A DNA stretch of 64,000 bases. It comes from Fluviicoccus sp. (GTDB lineage: Bacteria; Pseudomonadota; Gammaproteobacteria; Pseudomonadales; Moraxellaceae). The stretch covers positions 1 to 64,000 of the forward strand of contig NZ_JAUSMX010000005.1 in the NCBI RefSeq assembly GCF_030646115.1, written 5' to 3'. Shown in pieces: positions 42,262 through 50,661 of the stretch (its first letter is position 1; each line of letters starts with the position of its first letter). Below the pieces are notes generated by a model. That model did no database searches. It saw only the letters and a list, made by a program, of their open reading frames with translations, and was not told the DNA's origin. Position numbers and translations under genes: made by a program.

Positions 42262-43899
42262 ATGGCACAGGCCACCCCCCTTGCGAAAGGACTGATTGCA
42301 GTCATTATTATTGCCGCCGCTTCGTCAGCCGCCTGGCATCTTGGCGTGAAGGACATGATCAAGGGCAAGGACGGCAAAGCGGTTGCCGGTCAGGTTTCCG
42401 CCAGGCCGGACAACGGGGCGCCGCTGGGAACTCCGGAAAACCCGCTGCGGGTCAGTCTGGTCAGCTTTCACGGCTATGCTCCGGCCATTGTCGCCAACGG
42501 TAGCAGCCTGAAGACGCGGCCCGGCTCCATTTACAGCAAAGCCGGCCTGAATGTGGAGTTCGTCATTCAGGACGATATTCCGACGCTGGCCACCATTTTT
42601 GAATCCGGGACAGCCCAGTGCGCCTGGCGCACCTCCGACTTCTGGGCGCAGGAACAACCCAACCTGCGCAATGCCGGTCAGGACGGCCGGGCCGTGATGA
42701 TAGTCGACAATACCCAGGGCGGCGATGCGATTATTACCCGAAATCCGGCCATCAATACCGTTGAGGATCTGGCGGATCACTCCATCGCCTTGCTGCAATT
42801 CACCCCCTCGCATGGCATGACCATTGATGCCGTGGACAACTCCTCCATGACGGCGCGCAAGAAATCCAGCGTCAAGTATGTCTACATCAACGCCGAGGAA
42901 GGCACAGCCGGGGTGCGGGCGGCGCTGGAATCGGGCAATGTGGACGCCGCCGCGTTGTGGGACCCCGACCTGGCGCTGGCGCTGCGCAACGTCAAGGGCG
43001 CCAAGGTCATCTATTCCACCAAGACCGCGTCCAACCTGATTTTTGACGTCATGGTTTGCGATACCCGCGCCCTCAACCAACCGGCCAACGAAGCGGTGTT
43101 CCAGAAGTTTGTGGAAGGCTGGATGGAAGGCGTTAAGGCCGCGCGCGCGGATCATGACACCGCCGCCAATGCGCTGGTGCAAACCGAGGAATTCTTCGGC
43201 CTGCTGGGCAAACAGGAAGGCTTGCCCTTCATCAAGAGCCTGTTTGCAAATGTCGTCTGGACCGGTCTGGAAGACAATGCACGCATTCTTGGTCTGGCGG
43301 GCGGGGCCAACCATTACGAACGCGTCTACCAGCGTTTTGACGAAATTTACCGTCGCGCCGGGGCCTTGGCCAATCCCAATTCGCCGGTGATTGCGCCGCA
43401 GGACAGTTTTGATTACCGCTTCATCAAGGCCATGCTGGCCAAGAACAGCGCAGCCTCCGTGGCGGCGGCCAAACCGGCGGAAACATTCAGCCGTCAGGCG
43501 CTGGACGAAGCGTCCGGCAAGGAGGCCCAGGTCACCAAGCCGGTGACCGTGAGCTTCGCCTCCGGTTCTGCCGAACTGACCAAGCGTGCGCAGAAGACCA
43601 TTGATACCGACATGGTTCCCTTCATTGAAAACAACGGCAAGGCCTATTTCGAGATCAGCGGCAACACCGACGCCACCGGCGCACGTGACACCAACATGAA
43701 CCTGTCCCGCGCCCGCGCCGCCGCCGTGGTGGAATACCTGGCGGCGCAGTGGGAGTTTCCGCGTGAGCGTTTCAAGATTGTCGGCAATGGCCCTGACAAG
43801 CCCATTTGCAACGAAGCCACCGCTGCGGGCGAGGGCATGAGTCTGGAAGAGTGCCGCGCCCTCAATCGCTCCACCCGTGTGGCTGTGTACTCGCGGTGA
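42262..43899 (+). CDS. ABC substrate-binding protein fused to OmpA-like domain
   Basis: A protein of 545 residues. An N-terminal helix (GLIAVIIIAAASSAAW) anchors it in the inner membrane. Residues about 55-390 are a periplasmic binding protein of the nitrate/sulfonate/taurine class (VSLVSFHGYAPAIVANG, FVIQDDIPTLATIFESGTAQCAWRTSDFW). The last 120 residues are an OmpA-type peptidoglycan-binding domain (SFASGSAELTKRAQ... SGNTDATGARDTNMNLSRARAAAVVEYL), with two Cys in KPICN..ECRALN. I infer that the receptor is tethered both to the membrane and to the cell wall. The ligand is unknown; a related family name (urea carboxylase region) is from memory. Confidence 0.9.
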   Translation: MAQATPLAKGLIAVIIIAAASSAAWHLGVKDMIKGKDGKAVAGQVSARPDNGAPLGTPENPLRVSLVSFHGYAPAIVANGSSLKTRPGSIYSKAGLNVEFVIQDDIPTLATIFESGTAQCAWRTSDFWAQEQPNLRNAGQDGRAVMIVDNTQGGDAIITRNPAINTVEDLADHSIALLQFTPSHGMTIDAVDNSSMTARKKSSVKYVYINAEEGTAGVRAALESGNVDAAALWDPDLALALRNVKGAKVIYSTKTASNLIFDVMVCDTRALNQPANEAVFQKFVEGWMEGVKAARADHDTAANALVQTEEFFGLLGKQEGLPFIKSLFANVVWTGLEDNARILGLAGGANHYERVYQRFDEIYRRAGALANPNSPVIAPQDSFDYRFIKAMLAKNSAASVAAAKPAETFSRQALDEASGKEAQVTKPVTVSFASGSAELTKRAQKTIDTDMVPFIENNGKAYFEISGNTDATGARDTNMNLSRARAAAVVEYLAAQWEFPRERFKIVGNGPDKPICNEATAAGEGMSLEECRALNRSTRVAVYSR

Positions 43900-43902
43900 T
43901 GC

Positions 43903-44700
43903 ATGAATAGTCTTTGGAGTCCCTACGAGAATCTGCCGGCCGGCACCCGCCGCTGGCTGGGTATTGGCGCCGTGGCCGCCGTACTGTTGGTCTGGAGCCT
44001 GCTGTCAGGAACCGGGCTGGTGGGGCCGAACAAGCTGCCCGCGCCGTGGAGCGTGCTGCAGGCGCTGGGTTATTTGTCCTGGCATGAAGGCGACAGCCTG
44101 TTGCTGACGGCCACTTTGTGGTCGATGGGCCGGGTGTTGTCGGCGGCATTGCTGGTGGTGGTGATCGGCATTCCGGTGGGTATCCTGATGGGGGCTGCGC
44201 CGCGTATCAACGCCGTGCTGTCGCCGCTGATTGACCCCTTTCGTTCGGCGCCGGTCGTGGCGCTGCTGCCAATCCTGGTGATGTGGCTGGGCATTGGTGA
44301 AGCGATGAAGATTGCCTTCCTGTTCATCGGGGCGGTGGTCTACCTGATACCCATGGTCCGCGATGCCATCCAGGCGGTGCCGCAAAGTTACTGGACCAGC
44401 GCCCGTGACCTGGGCGGCAAGCCCTGGGAGTGCGTGACCAAGGCTATTGTACCCATTGCCATGCCGCGCATTGCCGATGCGGTGATTGTCAGTGTCTCGG
44501 TCAGCTGGACGTATATTACCGTTGCCGAATACGTCAACGCCCGCGAAGGCTTGGGACAACTGATCCAGAACGCACGCCGTTTCAGCGCCATGGATCAGGT
44601 ATTTGCCGGAATTCTCGTCATTATTGCGCTGGCGCTGGTGACTTATCAGCTGATGGTGATGGCCAAGCGCCGCCTCTATCCCTGGGAGGGTACACAATGA
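43903..44700 (+). CDS. ABC importer permease (SsuC/TauC type)
   Basis: A membrane protein of 265 residues with about six helices and the EAA loop DAIQAVPQSYWTSARDLGGKPWECVTKAIVPIAMPRI, with the usual SWTYITVAEYVNA toward the end. It belongs to the nitrate/sulfonate/taurine importer permeases. It starts 3 bases after the binding protein and overlaps the ATPase by ATGA. Confidence 0.94.
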   Translation: MNSLWSPYENLPAGTRRWLGIGAVAAVLLVWSLLSGTGLVGPNKLPAPWSVLQALGYLSWHEGDSLLLTATLWSMGRVLSAALLVVVIGIPVGILMGAAPRINAVLSPLIDPFRSAPVVALLPILVMWLGIGEAMKIAFLFIGAVVYLIPMVRDAIQAVPQSYWTSARDLGGKPWECVTKAIVPIAMPRIADAVIVSVSVSWTYITVAEYVNAREGLGQLIQNARRFSAMDQVFAGILVIIALALVTYQLMVMAKRRLYPWEGTQ

Positions 44701-45548
44701 GCGACGCCGCCAAGACGCCCACACCCCGGCAGGTCAGCATTGCTGTTCGCAACATCATCCAGGAATACCCCAAGCCCGGAGGCGGGGTAACCCGCGTGCT
44801 CGACAACATCAGCCTGGATTTCGACAAGCCCGGCATCAACATGTTGCTGGGGCCTTCCGGTTGCGGCAAGAGCACCTTACTGCACATGCTGGGGGGTGTG
44901 CGGCCGATGGGTGTGCAGACGCCGACGTCCGGTTCCATCCTGATTGACGGCGACCCGTGCCATGATGCCCATGATGATTCGATCATGGTCTTCCAGCGCT
45001 ATGCCAACCGACCCGACCTGACGGTCTGGGAAAACGTGGCCTTCCCGTTCCGTTTCGCCCTCTGGAAGAAACGCGTTCCGGAGTCTGAATGGCGCGCCCG
45101 CGTCAACGAACTGGTCGAGGCCGTGGGCCTCACCGACAAGCAGAAGCTGTATCCCCGGCAACTGTCCGGCGGCCAGAACCAGCGGGTGGCGCTGGCGAGG
45201 GCGCTGGTGCTGCGGCCGCGCATCCTGCTGATGGATGAACCCTTCGGCGCGCTGGATGCCCAGACCCGCGAGGAAATGCAGAGTTTGCTGATCCGGTTGT
45301 ATGACACGCATCCGTGCATGGTCATGTTTGTCACCCACGATGTCACGGAAGCCTTGCGGCTGGGCGACCGGGTCATCGTGCTGTCCACGCAGCCTGCCAC
45401 CATTGCCGATGACTTCCTGATTCGAGAGCCGCGCCCGCGTGCGGCCGGCTGGCAACGCGGTCCGGAAGCGCTGGCGCTGGAAGAGCGCATTCTCGCCCAA
45501 TTGCACAAGGTCAGCCCCGGCAAGGGCTCGCTGCGTGTATCTGTCTAA
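44697..45548 (+). CDS. ABC importer ATPase (SsuB/TauB type)
   Basis: A protein of 283 residues: Walker A GPSGCGKS, Q-loop VFQRYANRPDLTV, signature LSGGQNQRVALARAL, Walker B LLMDEPFGALD, and the switch His in FVTHDVTEALRLGD. The start ATG 44697 lies within the permease stop. It completes the importer with the two preceding genes. Usually such importers have no PspA or AAA+ partner, so the cluster is unusual. Confidence 0.94.
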   Translation: MSDAAKTPTPRQVSIAVRNIIQEYPKPGGGVTRVLDNISLDFDKPGINMLLGPSGCGKSTLLHMLGGVRPMGVQTPTSGSILIDGDPCHDAHDDSIMVFQRYANRPDLTVWENVAFPFRFALWKKRVPESEWRARVNELVEAVGLTDKQKLYPRQLSGGQNQRVALARALVLRPRILLMDEPFGALDAQTREEMQSLLIRLYDTHPCMVMFVTHDVTEALRLGDRVIVLSTQPATIADDFLIREPRPRAAGWQRGPEALALEERILAQLHKVSPGKGSLRVSV

Positions 45549-45554
45549 GGGGAA

Positions 45555-46442
45555 ATGCCCGTGAGCGAGAACAGCCAGCCGTCGTACCTGGGTGAAATGC
45601 TGAAGAGCCAGACCAATGTCTATGCCTTCCTGACCTCAGTGGCGACCGGGGTGGTGCTGTCCATTCCTTTCGGCCTGGGCATGGCGCTGGTGCCATTGGT
45701 GGTCTTCGCTGCCGGGGAGGCGATTGCCGCCCTCTATGTGCCATCCCTGCCGCATTTCCGCGCCAAGGTCGACAAATCCTACCGGGACCAGGCACGGAAG
45801 AACGCCCGCTGGCAGTTGCAGGATGAAATCCGCAAGCGCACCGAAAGCCGGAAAATGCACATTGGCTCGCTGGAGGCCTATAACCGCATGGTGGAGCGGG
45901 TCGAGTCGCTGTACCGGTTCGCCCGTGACAACAGCGCCCGGCTGTCGTTGCGGGATGTCGAACGGCTGGATGATTCGACTCTGGATTATCTGGGCATCTG
46001 GCTGGCGGCGCTGGTGATTGATGACCGCGCCGAGGTGGTCAGCCTGACCGACGTCGAGCGCCGTATCCGCGAACTGGATCATGAGATTGAACAGGGCGGG
46101 CTGGGAACCGATGTCAGGCAATTGCAGAAGGCGCGCTCTGAATACCAGAGTCTGACGGTGCGTCACCGGCGCATGCTCAGCCGCCGTCGGTCCATCGAAG
46201 CCGCCATGCTGTCAATGCCGGACCAGATGGAAGAAATTTACCAGTCGATCATTTCTGCGCCCTCCGCCGGCGGTCTTGATTCGCGGCTGGAGGAATCGAT
46301 TGCCCGGCTGCGGCTGGAAGAGGATATTGAAGCGGAACTGGCGTCTGACCTGGGTGAAGCGCTGCCGTCGTTCGGCAGCCGGACTGTAGCTTCGGCAGCG
46401 CCGGTCAGGCCCGTTCCCCTGCGTCAGGGCAAATCCGGATGA
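45555..46442 (+). CDS. Membrane-anchored coiled-coil protein of the cluster
   Basis: A protein of 295 residues with one hydrophobic hairpin at about 24-62 (AFLTSVATGVVLSIPFGLGMALVPLVVFAAGEAIAAL) and then a long charged coiled coil with a cytoplasmic character (DVERRIRELDHEIEQ, RHRRMLSRRRSIEAAML). No enzyme motif is seen. It begins 6 bases after the ATPase stop with AAGGGG as ribosome site. It is a plausible membrane receptor for PspA, which follows. Confidence 0.75.
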   Translation: MPVSENSQPSYLGEMLKSQTNVYAFLTSVATGVVLSIPFGLGMALVPLVVFAAGEAIAALYVPSLPHFRAKVDKSYRDQARKNARWQLQDEIRKRTESRKMHIGSLEAYNRMVERVESLYRFARDNSARLSLRDVERLDDSTLDYLGIWLAALVIDDRAEVVSLTDVERRIRELDHEIEQGGLGTDVRQLQKARSEYQSLTVRHRRMLSRRRSIEAAMLSMPDQMEEIYQSIISAPSAGGLDSRLEESIARLRLEEDIEAELASDLGEALPSFGSRTVASAAPVRPVPLRQGKSG

Positions 46443-46499
46443 CACCCCATACCAACCGGCGACTGGGTTCGCCACAACAGACCACCAGGGATATTCAAC

Positions 46500-47216
46500 A
46501 TGGCTGACAGCAATTTTATCGCCCGACTTTCCAATCTGTGGAGCGGATTCGTTTCGCTGTGGATTACCGATGTCGAGAAGCGGCATCCGGAAATCGCCTA
46601 CCAGAATTCCATTGACAGCATGATCGGCAAGTACGACAAGCTTAAATCCGCAACGGCCGCCATAATTCGCCGCCGCCAGGATATTGAAACCCGCCTTGGC
46701 CGCGAGGAAGCCGATCTGGCTTCGATCAGCCGCGATCTGGAAACCGCCGTGGCCACCGGGCAGGATGATCTGGCCGTGGTGTTGATCCAGAAGAAGAATG
46801 CGCTCACCGCCAGCGTGGCCACCCTGAAGGCCGACAGTGATATCGCCACCCGCGATGCCGAGGACGCCAAGTCGTCGTTGCTGCAGGTGAAGGGTGAAAT
46901 TGACAAGCTGAAGGCTGAAAAAGACCGGATGCTGGCGCAGATGCAAAGTGCGCAGGCCCGCATCAAAATCAACGACCAGCTGGAAGGGCTGTCGGTGGAT
47001 GCCGAAGTCCGGGCGCTGGAAAACGTCCGCGACCACATCAAGAATACCGTTGCCCAGGCTAACTTGGGTAAGGAGCTGCGCGAATCCGACCTGGATGTCC
47101 GTTTGGCCCAACTGCGCCAGAGCAGCGGCGCCGTCACCGCCCGCCAGGAGCTGGAGGAAATGAAGCGCGCCAAGGCCGCGCAAGCGGCGGCGAACAGCAC
47201 CGGCAAGAGCATGTAG
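46500..47216 (+). CDS. pspA: PspA/IM30 family protein
   Basis: A protein of 238 residues and nearly all helix: an N-terminal helix (FIARLSNLWSGFVSLWITDVEKRHPEIAYQNSIDSM) that can bind membrane, and long coiled coils of the ESCRT-III-like PspA/Vipp1 family. Such proteins polymerise on stressed membranes. No pspF, pspB or pspC gene is in the window. It is placed with a PspA-associated AAA+ ATPase 2 bases later, which would be its remodelling partner. Confidence 0.88.
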   Translation: MADSNFIARLSNLWSGFVSLWITDVEKRHPEIAYQNSIDSMIGKYDKLKSATAAIIRRRQDIETRLGREEADLASISRDLETAVATGQDDLAVVLIQKKNALTASVATLKADSDIATRDAEDAKSSLLQVKGEIDKLKAEKDRMLAQMQSAQARIKINDQLEGLSVDAEVRALENVRDHIKNTVAQANLGKELRESDLDVRLAQLRQSSGAVTARQELEEMKRAKAAQAAANSTGKSM

Positions 47217-47218
47217 CC

Positions 47219-49045
47219 ATGAGCGCCCCGGAGATCCGACCAGTATTGCCGGCATGGGCCGAAACCGTGCGCGCCCGTTATCTGGCGGGGGAAGCCTCGG
47301 TTTTTGTGCTCTATCGCAATGTGTTTGACCGATATCTGGTCGACGGGAAAGCGCCTTCAATGGTCGACTTCCTCGCCGGGGTGCTGCTCAAGGGCAACAA
47401 GGAACGCCTTTTCGAAATCAGTGTTGATCGCGGCTTGCGGGTGCTTTCCGGGATTGCGGCGGACGAAAAGGCCGCCTTGTATGAGCACCTCGAAGCCAAG
47501 GGCATGCCGGGCATCCTGGCCTCCGTGGAGCGGCGATTGCGTGAGCATCGTTCCAATGGCGTGCTGATTCCCTACGCCGGGACGGTGATTCCGGCCGGTG
47601 ACCCGCAATTCCTGTCCGTGGACGACCGCAGCGCCCAGACCACCTTGCACCGCTGGTCGCTGGATGACGAAATCAACGCCAACGACAATGTCATCATCCT
47701 GATTTGCGAGTCACTGTCGGAAATCAGCCCGGCGCTGCTGACCAATCCCCGTGTATCCGCCGTCGAAGTCCCGGTGCCCGACCTGGCCGAGCGTGAGCGC
47801 GCCATCCGACATTATGCGCCGCAAATGCCCGCCGAACAGTTGCGGCAAATGGCTGAACACACGGCCGGACTGCGGGTCATCCAGCTGGCGGGCATAGTGG
47901 CGGGTGACGGCGGACAGGGTCTGAATGAAGAAGAACGCCGTCGCCTGATTGCCGGGCTGCTGTCCGGTCAGCCGCAGGCGGACGAGCGCGCCGGTCGTTT
48001 GGCGGGCATCACCGCCGGTATGACCCCGGAGGAAATCCGGCAGATGGTGGACCCGACGCGGCCCTTGCCGGATTCCGCCTCGCCGCAGGAAGAAATGCTG
48101 GCGCTGGTGCGCCGCCGCAAACGCGAACTGATTGAGAAAGAGTGCGCCGGGCTGATCGAGTTCATTGAACCGAAACACGGTCTCAGCGTGGTTGGCGGCA
48201 ATGAAGGCATCAAGGCGGAATTGATGGAAATCGCCCGCGCCATCCGTTCGGGCGAGCGTGCCCGTTGCCCCATGGGCTTGCTGGCGGTGGGGCCGATGGG
48301 GGCGGGCAAGACCTTTGTCATCAAGGCCTTCCTCAAGGAAGCCGGGCTGACCGGCGTCGCGCTGAAGAATTTCCGTTCCAAATGGGTGGGTTCCACTGAA
48401 GCCAACCTGGAACGGGTGCTGGGTGCGGTCAAGGCCATGGGACCGATTGCGGTCATCATTGATGAAGGCGACCGCAGTTTCGGCCGCCAGAGCGAAGACT
48501 CGGACGGCGGCACCAGTTCCCGCATCATCGCCCGGTTGAAGGAGTTCATGTCGGATACCGAAAACCGGGGGCAGGTGCTGTTCATCCTGATGACCAACCG
48601 CCCGGACAAGCTGGATGCCGACATCAAGCGCCCCGGTCGCCTCGACCGCAAGATTCCCTTTTTCTATGCCGAAACCGCCGCCGAACGGCTGGCCATCATC
48701 AAGGCCATTCTTGGCCGTTATGTCAGCACCGGCCAGACCGACTGGCCCCTGGCGGAAAGCCTGATGGGGCGGCTGGAAGGCTATTCAAATGCGGATCTGG
48801 AAGCGGTGGCGCTGCTGGCGCTGGAGTTTGCCGGGCGGGAAGGGCTGCCGTTCAGCGAAGCCCTGCTGGCGCGCGCCATGGATGACTTCATGCCGCCGCA
48901 GGACATCGCCATGATCCGTTTCATGGAAATGCTGGCCGTTTTTGAATGTTCACGCCGTTCCATGTTACCGGCGCGCTTCCGCAGCCTCAGCGCTGAAAAT
49001 GTCCACCAGCAACTGCAGGCCCTGCGCCTGCAGATCAACGAATAA
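47219..49045 (+). CDS. AAA+ ATPase associated with PspA
   Basis: A protein of 608 residues. The C-terminal part has a full AAA+ module: Walker A GPMGAGKT (358-365), Walker B IIDEGD (413-418), sensor 1 LMTNRPDKL, and Arg finger in [12 protein letters not shown]. The first 230 residues look like a degenerate AAA module ([28 protein letters not shown]) without a Walker A, as in Vps4-like double-ring or MoxR-type proteins. I infer that it disassembles or remodels PspA filaments. It starts 2 bases after pspA. Confidence 0.88.
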   Translation: MSAPEIRPVLPAWAETVRARYLAGEASVFVLYRNVFDRYLVDGKAPSMVDFLAGVLLKGNKERLFEISVDRGLRVLSGIAADEKAALYEHLEAKGMPGILASVERRLREHRSNGVLIPYAGTVIPAGDPQFLSVDDRSAQTTLHRWSLDDEINANDNVIILICESLSEISPALLTNPRVSAVEVPVPDLAERERAIRHYAPQMPAEQLRQMAEHTAGLRVIQLAGIVAGDGGQGLNEEERRRLIAGLLSGQPQADERAGRLAGITAGMTPEEIRQMVDPTRPLPDSASPQEEMLALVRRRKRELIEKECAGLIEFIEPKHGLSVVGGNEGIKAELMEIARAIRSGERARCPMGLLAVGPMGAGKTFVIKAFLKEAGLTGVALKNFRSKWVGSTEANLERVLGAVKAMGPIAVIIDEGDRSFGRQSEDSDGGTSSRIIARLKEFMSDTENRGQVLFILMTNRPDKLDADIKRPGRLDRKIPFFYAETAAERLAIIKAILGRYVSTGQTDWPLAESLMGRLEGYSNADLEAVALLALEFAGREGLPFSEALLARAMDDFMPPQDIAMIRFMEMLAVFECSRRSMLPARFRSLSAENVHQQLQALRLQINE

Positions 49046-49062
49046 CTACAAAGGAGTTCATC

Positions 49063-49515
49063 ATGTTGCCATTTGCCGCAGCCGGACAGTTGTCGGATAC
49101 CGAGATCAGCATTGCCGCCCGCGCCATGCTCAAGGTGGCCCATACCGATGGCATTCACCCGGCCGAAGTCGCCCTGATCCGTGCATTCTATGAAGACGGT
49201 GTCGAAACCTCGGGATTGCCCCTGTTTGACGATATCCTGTCCTCCAGCACCGGCGATTTCCATGTCGATGCCGCCCGTTTCAGCGACAGCGAAAACCGTG
49301 AACTGTTGCTGACCCTGTGTGTGCTGACGGCCTACGCCGACGGTCACTGTTCCGCCCAGGAACAAACCGTGTTGAACGGGCTGGCCGCCGATATGGACAT
49401 CACCCTGTCCCGGCTTGCCGAGTTGCAGGCGATCGTCAAGGACAGCCTGCTGGCCAGCCTGGCGCATTTGCCGGACACTGCCTCCGTGGCGGTGGTGGCG
49501 GGCGAACTGGGCTGA
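49063..49515 (+). CDS. TerB-family protein
   Basis: A protein of 150 residues of the TerB type, an all-helical fold with a metal-binding pattern: AMLKVAHTDGIHPAEVALIRAFYED and LTLCVLTAYADGHCSAQEQTVLNGLA, both with the ADG..E arrangement. TerB proteins appear in tellurite-resistance and phage-defence operons and at membrane-stress loci. It follows the AAA+ gene by 17 bases, with AAGGAG as ribosome site, and ends the cluster. Confidence 0.85.
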   Translation: MLPFAAAGQLSDTEISIAARAMLKVAHTDGIHPAEVALIRAFYEDGVETSGLPLFDDILSSSTGDFHVDAARFSDSENRELLLTLCVLTAYADGHCSAQEQTVLNGLAADMDITLSRLAELQAIVKDSLLASLAHLPDTASVAVVAGELG

Positions 49516-49518
49516 ATC

Positions 49519-50463
<945 letters not shown>

Positions 50464-50661
50464 GGTTGTGCTCCGTGGGGATTCTGGGTTGGAAGCGGAT
50501 TCTAGCGAAATTTGCGGAGCCTTTCGCCGCTTTTGCCGTTCAGGGACAGGTCTTGTTCGTCATTGCGTATCATTTCCGCAAAAACCGGCCATGCGCTGTT
50601 TACATTGACGGCCCCAGCCGGATAATCATCCTCCTTGCCATCCTGTTTCCGGAGTCCGCCT

